This document shows, piece by piece, positions 1-9,567 of a stretch of 64,000 nucleotides of DNA. The position numbers and the translations under genes were made by a program. Under the pieces are notes generated by a model, which had not been told where the DNA came from, did not search any database, and saw only the letters and a list, made by a program, of their open reading frames with translations. This stretch comes from Sphingomonas sp. Root720. GTDB lineage: Bacteria > Pseudomonadota > Alphaproteobacteria > Sphingomonadales > Sphingomonadaceae. Location of the stretch: positions 101,345 through 165,344 of the forward strand of contig NZ_LMID01000013.1 in assembly GCF_001428605.1 (NCBI RefSeq), given 5' to 3'. Position 1 is the stretch's first letter; every line of letters begins with the position of its first letter.

Positions 1-409
1 CATCAGCCAGTCGGACAAGGGCGGACTGGTCTTCGGCGGCGGCATCGACGGCTATAATTCCTACGCCGCGCGCGGAAATCTGCCGGTGATTGAAGATGTC
101 TGCGAGGCCGCGATGGCCCTGATGCCGATGCTCGGACGGCTGCGCATGCTGCGCAACTGGGGCGGCATCATGGACATGTCGATGGACGGATCGCCGATCA
201 TCGACCGGTCCCCGATCGACGGCCTCTATGTCAACGCCGGCTGGTGCTATGGCGGGTTCAAGGCGACGCCGGCATCCGGCCTTTGCTTCGCGCATCTGCT
301 GGCGCGGGACGAACCCCATCCCGATGCCGCCGCCTTCCGGCTGGACCGCTTCACCCGCGGTCATCTCATCGACGAAAAGGGCGCCGGCGCGCAGCCCAAT
401 CTCCATTGA
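1..409 (+). CDS. soxB: Sarcosine oxidase beta subunit, C-terminal part (5' end outside window)
   Basis: Only the last ~135 codons are present, in the frame starting at base 2; the gene runs in from the left edge. SoxB is the FAD/FMN-binding catalytic subunit of the cytoplasmic heterotetrameric sarcosine oxidase, which demethylates sarcosine to glycine. The visible part has the family's C-terminal signature: a Gly-rich segment (LVFGGGIDGY), then RNWGGIMDMSMDGSPII, then GWCYGGFKATPASG and the closing FRLDRF. The next gene is the delta subunit 57 bases downstream, the standard soxBDAG order, which strongly supports the call. Nothing in the visible part is broken. Confidence 0.93.
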   Translation, partial: ISQSDKGGLVFGGGIDGYNSYAARGNLPVIEDVCEAAMALMPMLGRLRMLRNWGGIMDMSMDGSPIIDRSPIDGLYVNAGWCYGGFKATPASGLCFAHLLARDEPHPDAAAFRLDRFTRGHLIDEKGAGAQPNLH

Positions 410-466
410 GGCCATCTCCGCCGGGGCTATCCCCTCGGCGGCGCGCCAACACAGGACGATCGATCC

Positions 467-757
467 ATGGTTATCAACTGCCCCTATTGCGGCCCGCGCA
501 GCAGCCAGGAGTTCCGCTATCGCGGTGACGCCACGCGGCAGCGGCCCGACACCACGGTCGCCACGGCCGAAGAGGTCGCCGACCATCTCTATCTGCGCGA
601 CAATCCCTGCGGGGAGCATCGCGAACACTGGTTCCACGCGATGGGCTGCCGCAGCTGGCTCGTCGTCGTGCGCGACACGCTGACCCACGCCATCGCGTCG
701 GTCGCGCCGGCCCGCACCGCCGCCGTCGCCGACAGCCGCGCGGAGACCGTCGCGTGA
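467..757 (+). CDS. soxD: Sarcosine oxidase delta subunit
   Basis: A 96-residue protein, the usual size of SoxD. It opens with MVINCPYCGPR, a zinc-binding Cys-x-x-Cys at residues 5-8, with further conserved positions around YLRDNPCGEHREHWFH (residues ~43-58). SoxD is the small structural, zinc-holding subunit of heterotetrameric sarcosine oxidase and has no known separate catalytic role. It lies between soxB and soxA and its stop overlaps the GTG start of soxA by three bases, so translation is probably coupled. Confidence 0.93.
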   Translation: MVINCPYCGPRSSQEFRYRGDATRQRPDTTVATAEEVADHLYLRDNPCGEHREHWFHAMGCRSWLVVVRDTLTHAIASVAPARTAAVADSRAETVA

Positions 758-3690
758 CCGATCGCCTCGCCACCGGCAACGCCGCGATCGACCGCTCGCG
801 ACCGATCCGCTTCTCCTTCGACGGCAAGGCGATGACGGGCTTCGCCGGCGACACCCTGGCCTCGGCCCTGCTGGCCAACGGGGTGCGGCTGGTCGGCCGG
901 TCGTTCAAATATCATCGCCCGCGCGGTATCTTCTCGGCCGGTGCCGAGGAGCCAAATGCACTGGTCGAACTCGGCCACGGCGCGCGGCGCGAGCCCAACA
1001 GCAAGGCGACGACCGTCGAACTGGTCGACGGCCTCGAAGCCTGGAGCCAGAACCGCTTCCCGTCGCTCAGGCTCGACCTGCTCAGCGTCAATTCGCTGCT
1101 CTCGCCATTCCTGAAGGCCGGCTTCTACTACAAGACCTTCATGTGGCCGGCGGCGTTCTGGGAAAAGCTGTACGAACCCGCCATCCGCCGCGCCGCCGGC
1201 CTCGGCCGCGCCGCCGGCCAACCCGATCCCGATCATTATGACAAGGGCAACGCCTTTTGCGACCTGCTCGTGATCGGCGGTGGGCCCGCGGGCATGGCGG
1301 CGGCTCTGGCCGCCGCCGACGCCGGCCAGCGCGTGCTGCTGTGCGAAAGCGACTTCCTGCTGGGCGCCAGCCTGCGCGGCAGAGATGGTGCGATCGATGG
1401 CGGCGACGCCGCCGACTGGCTCGGAACAGCCGCCCGACGGATCGCCGATCATCCCAACATCACCCTGATGCTGCGCACGACGATGTTCGCAGTCTACGAT
1501 CATAGCGTCTTCGCCGCGGTCGAGCAATCTGCCCCCGGCGATGCCGACGCGCCGCGGCAACGCGTGTGGCGGATCGTCACGGAACGCTCGATCCTGGCCA
1601 CCGGCGCGATCGAACGGCCGATGCTGTTCGACGGGAACGACCTGCCCGGTGTGATGCTCGCGGGCGCCGTCGCGACCTATGCGACGCGCTTCGGCGTCCA
1701 GGCAGGGCAGCGGATCGCCTTCGCGGTCGACAATGATGCGGGATGGGAAAGCGCCGCCGACGCCGCCCGTGCCGGCGCGCATATCGTCGCCATCATCGAT
1801 CGCCGCCCCGGCCTTTCCGCGCGCGCGGAGGAGATCGCGCCCCAGCTGAACATCGTCATCCATCTCGGCGCGACGGTGCGACGCGGCCATGGCGGACGCA
1901 GCTTGAAGGCCGTCACCATCGCCGGTGCGGATGGCAAGGCGACGCGCCTGGCCATCGACTGCCTCGCGGTGTCGGGGGGCTGGAACCCCAATATCGGCAT
2001 CGCCACCCATCTCGGCGCCAGGCCACGCTGGAACGAGGCGACAGGCCAGTTCCTCGCCGATGCCCGGCCGGAAGGCATGATCCTGTGCGGTGCGGCGGCC
2101 GGCCAGTCGTCCGCCAACGCCTGCGTCCGCCATGGCGCCGCGGCCGGGCGGAGCGTCGTCGATCGCACCAGCTTCGACGAGACCCCGGCGCCGGTGCCAG
2201 CATCGGACCGTCCCTCATCGGTGCGATCGCTGGGCGGCGGCAAGGTTTTCGTCGATCTCCAGCATGACGTGACCGAGGAGGATGTCCGCCTCGCCTTCGC
2301 CGAAGGCTATCGATCGGTCGAGCATCTCAAGCGCTACACGACGCTGGGCATGGCCACCGACCAGGGACGGACCGCCAATTTCCTGGGCCTGTCGCTGATG
2401 GCCGAGTTGACCGGCCAGTCGATCGCGGCGACCGGCACCACCACCGCCCGTCCGCCCGCCGTGCCTATCGCGATCGGCGCGCTCGCGGGCACGCATCGCG
2501 GCGGGCATTTCCGGCCGCTGCGCAAGACGGTGACCCACGACTGGGCACTCGAGCGAGGCGCGCCGATGATCGAGGCCGGCCTTTGGCGCCGCGCCCAATG
2601 GTATCCGCGCGAGGGTGAAACCGACTGGTTGACCTCGGTGAACCGCGAAGTGCTGGCGGTGCGCTCCGCCGTCGGCATCTGCGACGTCTCGACCTTGGGC
2701 AAGATCGATATCCAGGGTCCCGACGCCGGCGCCCTGCTCGACTTCGTCTACGCCAACCTCTTTTCGACCCTGGCGGTCGGTCGCGTCCGCTATGGCGCGA
2801 TGCTGCGGGAGGACGGCTTCGTGTTCGACGACGGCACCACCGCGCGGCTCGGCGACCAGCATTTCCTGATGAGCACCACCACCGCCAATGCCGAGGCGGT
2901 GATGGAACATCTCGAATGGTGCCTGCAGGTGCTCAAGCCGGCCTGGCGCGTCCAGATCGCCTCGGTCACCGAACAATGGGCGCAATTCTCGATCGCTGGC
3001 CCGAACGCCCGCCCGCTCGTCGCGGCGTTGCTGGAGCCGGACATCGCGATCGACGACGCCAGCCTGCCGCACATGTCGGTGATGCCGGTGCGGCTGCGCA
3101 GCGGCGTCGCGGGACGGCTGTTCCGCATGTCCTTCTCCGGCGAGCGCGGCTTCGAGATCGCGGTGCCCGCACGCCACGGACTGGAGACATGGCGCGCGTT
3201 GGTCGAGCTCGGTCGTCCGCTGGGCGTCGAACCCTATGGCACCGAAGCGCTGGGCGTGTTGCGGATCGAGAAAGGCCATGTCGCCGGTCCCGAACTGAAT
3301 GGCCAGACCACGGCGGCCGATATCGGTCTGGGCCGGATGGTATCGAAGAAGAAGGACTTCATCGGCCGGCTCATGGCGCTGCGTGAACCACTGGCCGATC
3401 CGATGCGCCCACGGCTGGTCGGCCTCAGGAGCAGCCGCCCCTTTTCAGCCGGCGCCCATCTGCTGCCCGCCGCCGGCCCGTTCACTGCCGCGCATGATCA
3501 GGGCCATATCACCTCGGCCGCCTATTCGCCGACGCTCCGCCAGTGGATCGGGCTCGGCCTGCTCGACAATGGCTCCAATCGGATCGGCGAGACCATCGCC
3601 GCGCATGATCCAGTCCGCAATGCCCATGGCGATGTCGAGGTCTGCTCGCCCGTCTTCGTCGATCCGGAAGGAACCCGTGTCCATGGTTGA
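754..3690 (+). CDS. soxA: Sarcosine oxidase alpha subunit
   Basis: A 978-residue protein of normal SoxA length. Domains in order: an N-terminal ferredoxin-like region (~15-105) with the conserved RSFKYHRPRGIFSAG; a Rossmann NAD/FAD domain with GGGPAGMAAALAAADAG near residue 174; a second dinucleotide fold near 300-420; and from about residue 600 a glycine-cleavage T-protein (aminomethyltransferase) domain that binds tetrahydrofolate. The C-terminal domain passes the sarcosine methyl group to folate as 5,10-methylene-THF, which explains the folate genes downstream. The start is GTG at 754, overlapping soxD. The last eight bases overlap soxG. Confidence 0.95.
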   Translation: MTDRLATGNAAIDRSRPIRFSFDGKAMTGFAGDTLASALLANGVRLVGRSFKYHRPRGIFSAGAEEPNALVELGHGARREPNSKATTVELVDGLEAWSQNRFPSLRLDLLSVNSLLSPFLKAGFYYKTFMWPAAFWEKLYEPAIRRAAGLGRAAGQPDPDHYDKGNAFCDLLVIGGGPAGMAAALAAADAGQRVLLCESDFLLGASLRGRDGAIDGGDAADWLGTAARRIADHPNITLMLRTTMFAVYDHSVFAAVEQSAPGDADAPRQRVWRIVTERSILATGAIERPMLFDGNDLPGVMLAGAVATYATRFGVQAGQRIAFAVDNDAGWESAADAARAGAHIVAIIDRRPGLSARAEEIAPQLNIVIHLGATVRRGHGGRSLKAVTIAGADGKATRLAIDCLAVSGGWNPNIGIATHLGARPRWNEATGQFLADARPEGMILCGAAAGQSSANACVRHGAAAGRSVVDRTSFDETPAPVPASDRPSSVRSLGGGKVFVDLQHDVTEEDVRLAFAEGYRSVEHLKRYTTLGMATDQGRTANFLGLSLMAELTGQSIAATGTTTARPPAVPIAIGALAGTHRGGHFRPLRKTVTHDWALERGAPMIEAGLWRRAQWYPREGETDWLTSVNREVLAVRSAVGICDVSTLGKIDIQGPDAGALLDFVYANLFSTLAVGRVRYGAMLREDGFVFDDGTTARLGDQHFLMSTTTANAEAVMEHLEWCLQVLKPAWRVQIASVTEQWAQFSIAGPNARPLVAALLEPDIAIDDASLPHMSVMPVRLRSGVAGRLFRMSFSGERGFEIAVPARHGLETWRALVELGRPLGVEPYGTEALGVLRIEKGHVAGPELNGQTTAADIGLGRMVSKKKDFIGRLMALREPLADPMRPRLVGLRSSRPFSAGAHLLPAAGPFTAAHDQGHITSAAYSPTLRQWIGLGLLDNGSNRIGETIAAHDPVRNAHGDVEVCSPVFVDPEGTRVHG

Positions 3691-4189
3691 ATCTTCACCG
3701 GGCCCGCGGCTCACCGAAACAGCGCCGGCGGCGGCGCTCGTCATGGCGCTGGGCGATCCGGCGGTGGTCGAACAATTTCTGGTCGATCGCCACGGCCTGC
3801 CCTTGCCACCGGTCGGCAAGCGTATCGAGCGGCCGGGTCGATCCATCCTGTTCGTGGCGCCGGGCAAATGGCTGGTCCTCGACCATCATGGTTCGGACGG
3901 GTTCGTTGCGTTGCTGACCGAGGGATTGCAGGGGATCGCCGCGGTCACCGACCAGAGCGATGGCCTGCGGACCTTCCGCATCTCCGGCAAGGGCGCCGCC
4001 GAACGGCTGCAGAACTGCGTCGCCGTCGACCTCCACCCCGCCCGTTTTCGGCGCGGATCGGCGATGGCCACGATGATCGGGCTGATGCGCGTCCATCTGT
4101 CCAGGATCGATGACGAGCCGACCTACGAACTGTCGGTGGCCCGCAGCCTGGCCGACAATCTGATCACCCATATCGGGACCGAAGCATGA
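3683..4189 (+). CDS. soxG: Sarcosine oxidase gamma subunit
   Basis: A 168-residue protein. The chosen ATG overlaps the end of soxA by eight bases and fits the family length; an earlier in-frame start would give an implausible Arg/Pro-rich leader. SoxG is a T-protein-like accessory subunit that packs against the alpha subunit. Features include [11 protein letters not shown], a central [16 protein letters not shown] typical of the family and [16 protein letters not shown] near the C-terminus. It completes soxBDAG and overlaps purU by four bases (ATGA), so the operon continues. Confidence 0.9.
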   Translation: MVESSPGPRLTETAPAAALVMALGDPAVVEQFLVDRHGLPLPPVGKRIERPGRSILFVAPGKWLVLDHHGSDGFVALLTEGLQGIAAVTDQSDGLRTFRISGKGAAERLQNCVAVDLHPARFRRGSAMATMIGLMRVHLSRIDDEPTYELSVARSLADNLITHIGTEA

Positions 4190-5052
4190 CCCAAGTCGAC
4201 TCTATCATCTTCACCCTCGCCTGCCCCGACACGCCGGGCATCGTCGCGGGCGTCAGCAACTATATCTTCGAAGGCGGCTACAACATCATCGAAGCCGGCC
4301 AGTTCACCGACAGTTCGACCGGCAAGTTTTTCATGCGGATCGAATGCGGCGCCACCGGCGAAGCGCAGGGCTTCGACGCCTTCAGCACCGGCTTCGCACC
4401 GCTGGCCGACAAATGGCATATGGACTGGAAGATGCGCCCGGCCACCCGCAAGACGCGGGTGATGCTGCTGGTGTCGAAGTTCCACCATTGCCTGTCGGAC
4501 CTGATCTATCGCTGGCGCACCGGCGAACTCGACATGGACATCGTCGGCATCGTCTCGAACCATCCGGCGGAAACCTTCGCCAGCATCGACTTGAGCGGCA
4601 TTCCCTTCCACCATCTGCCCGTCACCCGCGCGACCAGGACCGAACAAGAAGAACGGATCTTGTCCCTCGTGCAGGACAGCGGAACCGATCTGGTCGTCCT
4701 CGCCCGCTATATGCAGATCCTGTCCGACGACATGTCGGCGCGGCTGTCGGGCAAGTGCATCAACATCCACCACAGCTTCCTGCCCTCCTTCAAGGGCGCC
4801 AAGCCCTATCATCAGGCGTTCGACCGGGGCGTGAAGGTGATCGGCGCCACCGCCCATTATGTGACGAGCGACCTCGACGAAGGCCCGATCATCCACCAGG
4901 ACATCGAAGCGATCAGCCATGCGAACTCGCCCGACGACCTGATCCGGAAGGGCCGTGACATCGAACGGCTCGTGCTGTCGCGCGCGGTGCAGTTCCATCT
5001 TGAGGATCGCGTCATCCTCAACGGCACCAAGACCGTCGTCTTCGCAAAGTAA
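4186..5052 (+). CDS. purU: Formyltetrahydrofolate deformylase
   Basis: A 288-residue protein with an N-terminal ACT domain (~7-85, beginning [19 protein letters not shown]) and a C-terminal formyl-transferase fold. The catalytic region [17 protein letters not shown] (~192-208) carries the conserved Asn and His, and SDLDEGPII (~227-235) carries the conserved Asp. PurU hydrolyses 10-formyl-THF to formate and THF. Next to sarcosine oxidase and folD it releases folate from methyl-derived one-carbon units and supplies formate. It overlaps soxG by four bases and ends five bases before folD. Confidence 0.95.
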   Translation: MTQVDSIIFTLACPDTPGIVAGVSNYIFEGGYNIIEAGQFTDSSTGKFFMRIECGATGEAQGFDAFSTGFAPLADKWHMDWKMRPATRKTRVMLLVSKFHHCLSDLIYRWRTGELDMDIVGIVSNHPAETFASIDLSGIPFHHLPVTRATRTEQEERILSLVQDSGTDLVVLARYMQILSDDMSARLSGKCINIHHSFLPSFKGAKPYHQAFDRGVKVIGATAHYVTSDLDEGPIIHQDIEAISHANSPDDLIRKGRDIERLVLSRAVQFHLEDRVILNGTKTVVFAK

Positions 5053-5057
5053 CAACC

Positions 5058-5921
5058 ATGGCACGACTCATCGACGGGAAGGCACGCGCCGCATCGCTGC
5101 GGCGATCGGTGGCGCGAGACGTGGAGGCCTTCGCCGATGCCGTCGGCGCGCCACCGACATTGGCCGTCGTACTGGTCGGGGACGATCCAGCCAGCCGCGT
5201 CTATGTCGGCCGCAAGCTCGCCGCCTGTCGTGAAACGGGCATCCGCTCGATCGAACATCGTCTGCCCGCGACCGCGGCGCAGGCGGATCTGCTGGCCCTG
5301 ATCGACCGGCTCAACGCCGACGACGCGGTCCACGGCATCCTCGTCCAGTTGCCTCTGCCCGCACCGCTCGATGCCGCCGCACTGCTCGACCGGATCGCAC
5401 CGGTCAAGGATGTCGACGGCTTCCATCCGGTCAATGTCGGCCGGCTGTCGACGGGGAGCGATGGTCTCGTTCCCTGCACGCCGCTCGGCTGCATGATGTT
5501 GCTGGAACAGGTGGTCGACGATTTCCGCGGTCTCAAGGCGGTAGTGATCGGCAAGTCCAACATCGTCGGCAAGCCGATGGCGCAACTGCTGCTCGAACGC
5601 GAGTGCACCGTCACCGTGACCCACATCCATACCCGCGACCTGCCCGGCATCGTGCGCGCCGCCGACATCGTCGTGGTCGCAGCGGGCAGTCCGGGGCTGG
5701 TGCGTGGCGACTGGGTCAGACCGGGCGCCGTGGTCATCGACGTCGGCATCAACCGCCGCATCGCCGAGGATGGCAGCTCCTATCTGGTTGGCGACTGCGC
5801 GACGGGAGAACTGGATCACGCGGGCGCGATCACCCCGGTGCCCGGCGGCGTCGGCCCCATGACGGTCGCCTGCCTGCTGGCAAACACCGTTCGCGCGGCC
5901 CGGAGCCAGCAGCATGTTTGA
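5058..5921 (+). CDS. folD: Methylene-THF dehydrogenase / methenyl-THF cyclohydrolase
   Basis: A 287-residue protein of normal FolD length. Signatures: [15 protein letters not shown] (~116-130), the NADP-binding region [13 protein letters not shown] (~165-177), VIDVGINR (~227-234) and the closing [13 protein letters not shown] (~262-274). It converts 5,10-methylene-THF made by SoxA to 10-formyl-THF, the substrate of PurU, so soxBDAG-folD-purU forms a full route from sarcosine methyl to formate. The 3' end overlaps the folB-like gene by eight bases. It may be a second, pathway-specific FolD copy, which the window cannot show. Confidence 0.95.
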   Translation: MARLIDGKARAASLRRSVARDVEAFADAVGAPPTLAVVLVGDDPASRVYVGRKLAACRETGIRSIEHRLPATAAQADLLALIDRLNADDAVHGILVQLPLPAPLDAAALLDRIAPVKDVDGFHPVNVGRLSTGSDGLVPCTPLGCMMLLEQVVDDFRGLKAVVIGKSNIVGKPMAQLLLERECTVTVTHIHTRDLPGIVRAADIVVVAAGSPGLVRGDWVRPGAVVIDVGINRRIAEDGSSYLVGDCATGELDHAGAITPVPGGVGPMTVACLLANTVRAARSQQHV

Positions 5922-6351
5922 GGACCGTCGCGGCCATGACCGCTCCCCTGCGCTGATCGCCCGGCAGCAGATCTCCATCGAGGATCTGGTCATCGAAGCG
6001 GACATCGGCGTCGATCCGGACGAGATCGGCCGGCGGCAGACGCTGATCGTCGACATAAGGCTGGACGTCATGCCAGTGTGGGACGACAGGCTCGACGCCA
6101 CCGCCGATTATCGATCGATCGCCGATCGCGCCGCGCGGCTGGGCCAGAGCCGCACCGGCCTGATCGAGATCTTCGCCAACCGCCTCGCCGCCGAGTGCCT
6201 GTTCGACCCGCGCGTGCTGGCGGTCGAGATCCGCGTTCGCAAGCCGCTGGCCCTGGTGAACGGCACAGCTTCCGCCTCGGTCCGACTGGTTCGCAACGGA
6301 GCTGACGGCTTCTGGGCAGCCCCGTCGCACACCGTCTTCGGCCGCGCCTGA
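5914..6351 (+). CDS. FolB-like dihydroneopterin aldolase family protein
   Basis: A 145-residue protein with the dihydroneopterin aldolase fold: it opens the domain with [29 protein letters not shown], followed by [10 protein letters not shown] and a late [11 protein letters not shown] segment. FolB acts in pterin biosynthesis. Here the gene is the last intact member of a sarcosine-oxidation and C1-folate operon, overlapping folD by eight bases. It could be a genuine aldolase keeping folate supply in step with demand, or a relative with another pterin-linked role. Family assignment is good; the exact reaction is uncertain. Confidence 0.75.
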   Translation: MFEDRRGHDRSPALIARQQISIEDLVIEADIGVDPDEIGRRQTLIVDIRLDVMPVWDDRLDATADYRSIADRAARLGQSRTGLIEIFANRLAAECLFDPRVLAVEIRVRKPLALVNGTASASVRLVRNGADGFWAAPSHTVFGRA

Positions 6352-6371
6352 TACATCCCCATGAGGTTTTC

Positions 6372-6965
6372 ATGACCGATTTCGCTCCACCCACGCCTGC
6401 ATCTGCCGCGACCATCGCGGCGATCGAGGCGCTGGAAACGCGGCTGCGCTGGCTATCGGCCTGGACGATCCACAATGCCAACCACCTGCGCGACAGCCGC
6501 GACGGCCTGAAGGTTGGTGGCCACCAGGCGAGCTGCGCGTCGATCACCGCGATCATGAGCGCGCTCTATTTCCACGCGCTGCCCCCGCAGGACAAAGGTG
6601 GCGGTGAAGCCGCGCGCCGGGCCGGTGCTGCACGCGATCCGTTATCTGCTCGGCAATCAGAGCCTCGACCAGCTGCAGCGCTTCCGCGGCCTCGGTGGCG
6701 CACAGAGCTATCCGAGCCGCACCAAGGACAAGGTCCCGGTCGACTTTTCGACCGGCTCGGTCGGCCTGGGCGTCGCATCGAGACGCTGCTCGACGCCTTC
6801 GCGCAGGCCGATGACGACAAGCCGATGATGTTCATCGCCTATACGGTGAAGGGCTATGGCCTGCCCTTCGCCGGCCACAAGGACAACCCCGCCGGGCTGA
6901 TGAACCCGACCCAGATCCACGGGCTGCGCGACAGCCTAGGCATCGCCGAGGGCAGCAAATGGGAG
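6372..6965 (+). pseudogene. Broken transketolase-like (thiamine diphosphate enzyme) gene
   Basis: Three pieces of one transketolase/E1-type protein lie in order but in different frames. Piece 1 (6372 to ~6594) has DGLKVGGHQASCASITAIMSALYF. One extra A in the run at 6594-6596 shifts the frame, and piece 2 (~6598-6778) reads VKPRAGPVLHAIRYLLGNQ, then QSYPSRTKDKVPVDFSTGSVG. At about 6778 a deletion joins this to piece 3 (~6778-6965), ending FIAYTVKGYGLPFAGHKDN and NPTQIHGLRDSLGIAEG; there the homology stops. An intact relative would be several hundred residues longer, so most of the central and C-terminal domains are missing. It follows folB by 20 bases and was probably once the operon's last gene. 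Confidence 0.8.
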
Positions 6966-7171
6966 CGCAGCCAGCACCATTTTCGGGGTCTTTTGGCCTA
7001 GCGGCTCTACGAACGCTGTTATCATGGGTTCTGAGCAAGTCTGGTATTTGCCATGCATTTGCTCCCGACAGGTCAGGAACGGGTAACCGCATGGCAGCAA
7101 ACCGCGCTTCCATAACCCCATCTGGTCGCCTGGCCGGCTGGGACTGGACTGATCAAGTCAACCGGATCGGG
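6966..7171. other. Junction DNA between the transketolase remnant and the GntR gene
   Basis: About 200 bases with lower GC than the flanks and no supported gene. It begins exactly where the transketolase homology ends, so it probably marks an old rearrangement endpoint. A short leftward open frame here reads MITAFVEPLGQKTPK but matches no family I recognise. No clear terminal inverted repeats or target duplication were found. Confidence 0.4.
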
Positions 7172-8044
7172 TCAGTTGGAGAGTTGCTCCGGATCCAGGG
7201 ACATCGAGAGCTCGAACATCGTTGGCGATGCCAGCATCTCGAAATATTCGATCAGTCGCCCGCTCTGATCGAAATGTTGACGTCGAAGCTGCAGCAGAGG
7301 GCTGCCGACGGCGACGTTAAGCAGTGGCGCCACGACCGGATCGGCCAGTTGCGCGCTCACTACCTGCTGGCCCGAATGCAGCCGGACACCGCTTCTAGCG
7401 AGCAACTTGTACAGCGACGTACTGTTCAACTCTTCGCGGGTGAACTCCTTGCCCAGTTCCTGGGGGATGAACGTGATGATGTGGAAGATCGGCACCTGCC
7501 CCATCGATCGCAGCCGGACGGCACGCTGGAACACCGCGCTGTCGTCGCAATCGAACATCGACTGCACGTGAAAAGGCGCGCGGACGTAGTCGAGTTCGAG
7601 CAGCCGGACCTCGGTCTTCCGATCGATGTCGGCGATATGTTCGATCACGCCGGTCACTGAGGCGTGAAGTTGGGTCGGTCTTATGGTCGGTGCGACGAAT
7701 GTTCCGACGCCCTGCCGACGCTCGATCAAATGCTCGGCCTCCAGCGTGGTCATCGCCGACCTCAGCGTGATGCGCGAGACCGAGAACAGCCGCGCCAGCT
7801 CGTCTTCGCTCGGAAGCATCTGCCCCGCTTCATAATACCCGTTCAATATCCGGTCGCGCATGACCAGGAATATCTGATGGTTGAGCGATGAGCCCTGCCT
7901 GCGAACGAGCCTCGGGCCAGCAACTTCGGCGTCCGTCGACGCGGCGCCTTTGCTCCGACGCGCCCGTCGATCACCAGCGCTCTGATCGCGTCCCCCTCGC
8001 ATAGTCGTCTTGACCTTCAAACTTCCAACCGATCCGGACACCAC
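7172..8044 (-). CDS. GntR family regulator with UTRA domain (HutC subfamily)
   Basis: Up to 290 residues. The winged-helix DNA-binding domain spans ~55-120 (MRDRILNGYYEAGQMLPSED, then LARLFSVSRITLRSAM and RRQGVGTFV), and a UTRA ligand-binding domain fills ~140-285. The first ~45 residues are Arg/Lys-rich and poorly conserved in appearance, so the true start may be internal. It is divergent from the leuC-led operon across 113 bases holding a good promoter, so it very likely represses that operon and senses a pathway metabolite. HutC-type proteins often bind small carboxylates or sugars; the ligand is unknown. Confidence 0.88.
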   Translation of the reverse strand: MVSGSVGSLKVKTTMRGGRDQSAGDRRARRSKGAASTDAEVAGPRLVRRQGSSLNHQIFLVMRDRILNGYYEAGQMLPSEDELARLFSVSRITLRSAMTTLEAEHLIERRQGVGTFVAPTIRPTQLHASVTGVIEHIADIDRKTEVRLLELDYVRAPFHVQSMFDCDDSAVFQRAVRLRSMGQVPIFHIITFIPQELGKEFTREELNSTSLYKLLARSGVRLHSGQQVVSAQLADPVVAPLLNVAVGSPLLQLRRQHFDQSGRLIEYFEMLASPTMFELSMSLDPEQLSN

Positions 8045-8101
8045 GACGCGCCCCTTGTGTGCTGCTTATAATGAGTGAGTCCGTCTGTCCAATTCCCCGG
8101 C

Positions 8102-8129
8102 TTGATAAGTTTAGTTGTATTGATATTAA
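8102..8129 (+). promoter_or_regulatory. Candidate promoter of the leuC-led operon
   Basis: TTGATA (8102-8107) and TATTAA (8124-8129) are separated by 16 bases, a reasonable sigma-70 pair. They lie about 30 bases before the leuC ATG, in AT-rich DNA that stands out from the GC-rich surroundings. TTGATA recurs at 8120-8125, so a regulator bound here would cover the promoter. A strong ribosome site (GGGGAG) lies at about 8148-8153. Confidence 0.4.
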
Positions 8130-8157
8130 GATGACATAACGAATCACGGGGAGCAGG

Positions 8158-9567
8158 ATGGCGCGTACGATGTTCGACAAGATCTGGGCGGAGCACAGGA
8201 TCGCCGACCTCGGCGGCGGGCTCACCCTGCTCAACGTCGACCGCCACCTGATCCATGATCTGGTCGCCGGCCCCGCTTTCGATCGGCTGGCCGCGCGCGG
8301 CCTGCCGGTTCGCAACCCCGAGCGCACTTTCGCCACCCCGGACCATGGCGTGACCAGCCAGCCCGACCGGCCCGCCCGGCTCGACAAGGTGGCGACCAAG
8401 CTGCTTGACGACATGCGCCACCACAGCCGCAAAGCAGGCGTCCAACTGTTCGATATCGGCCAGGACGGTCAGGGAATCGTTCATGTCGTCGGCCCCGAAC
8501 TGGGCCTGACCCTGCCGGGCAGCCTGATCGTCTGCGGCGATAGCCATAGCTGCACCCATGGCGGCCTGGGGGCGCTCTCCTTCGGCATCGGCACTACCGA
8601 GGTCGTGCATGTCCTTGCCACGCAGACGATCCGCCAGCGCAAACCCAAGGCGATGCGCATTACCTATACCGGCGAACCAGGTCGCGCGGTCACCGCCAAG
8701 GACATCATCCTCTTTACCATCGCCAAGCTCGGCACGAAGGCCGGAACCGGTCACGCCGTCGAATATGCCGGCCCGGCGATCGCTGCACTCGACATCGAGG
8801 AGCGGTTGACGCTGTGCAACCTGTCGATCGAGCTGGGCTCCAAGATCGGCATGATCGCGCCCGACGACCGCAGCTTCGCCTATCTCGCGGGCAAGGCCTT
8901 CGCACCGAAAGGCGCGCTGTTCGATGCGGCGGTCGCGCATTGGCGGACGCTGACGACCGACGAGGGCGCGCGCTTCCACATCGAGCATCATATCGACATC
9001 GGCGAGATTACTCCGCAGGTAAGTTGGGGCACCAGCCCCGAGGACGTCATCGCGATCGATGGTCATGTTCCCGATCCGGACATCGAAACCGATCCGGCAC
9101 GCCGACAGCGCATGATCGAGGCTCTGGACTATATGGGCTTGACCGCCGGCCAGCCGTTGGCCGGCGTACCGATCGACCGGGTGTTCATCGGCTCCTGTGC
9201 CAATGGCCGGCTGTCGGACCTGCGCGCCGCCGCGCGGATCGCCGCGCGCGGCACAGTCGCCGCGAATGTCCAGGCCTGGGTCGTCCCCGGTTCGCGCCGG
9301 GTCCAGCAAGCCGCCGAGGCCGAAGGGCTCGACCGCATATTTCGCGACGCCGGCTTCGAATGGCGCGAGCCCGGCTGCTCGCTCTGCCTATCGACCGCCA
9401 ACGAGCAACTTCTGCCGGGCGAACGATCGGTTTCCACCACCAACCGCAATTTTGTCGGCCGGCAGGGCCTGGGTGCCCGCACTCACCTCGCCAGCCCCGC
9501 GACCGCCGCAGCTTCCGCCCTCGCCGGCACAATCTGCGATGTCCGCGCTCTGGAAGGACGAGCATGA
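8158..9567 (+). CDS. LeuC-type dehydratase large subunit (3-isopropylmalate dehydratase family)
   Basis: A 469-residue aconitase-superfamily large subunit of normal LeuC length. Cluster ligands are visible: Cys347 in GSCANG and Cys407/Cys410 in PGCSLCLS, giving a [4Fe-4S] site. The substrate region VCGDSHSCTHGGLGALSFG (~123-141) is LeuC-like. With the LeuD part of the next gene it should form an isomerase that moves a hydroxyl on a malate derivative. The order regulator-leuC-leuDB-glcG-amidohydrolases suggests a catabolic paralogue rather than the leucine pathway copy, so I give no symbol. The stop overlaps the next start (ATGA). Confidence 0.88.
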   Translation: MARTMFDKIWAEHRIADLGGGLTLLNVDRHLIHDLVAGPAFDRLAARGLPVRNPERTFATPDHGVTSQPDRPARLDKVATKLLDDMRHHSRKAGVQLFDIGQDGQGIVHVVGPELGLTLPGSLIVCGDSHSCTHGGLGALSFGIGTTEVVHVLATQTIRQRKPKAMRITYTGEPGRAVTAKDIILFTIAKLGTKAGTGHAVEYAGPAIAALDIEERLTLCNLSIELGSKIGMIAPDDRSFAYLAGKAFAPKGALFDAAVAHWRTLTTDEGARFHIEHHIDIGEITPQVSWGTSPEDVIAIDGHVPDPDIETDPARRQRMIEALDYMGLTAGQPLAGVPIDRVFIGSCANGRLSDLRAAARIAARGTVAANVQAWVVPGSRRVQQAAEAEGLDRIFRDAGFEWREPGCSLCLSTANEQLLPGERSVSTTNRNFVGRQGLGARTHLASPATAAASALAGTICDVRALEGRA

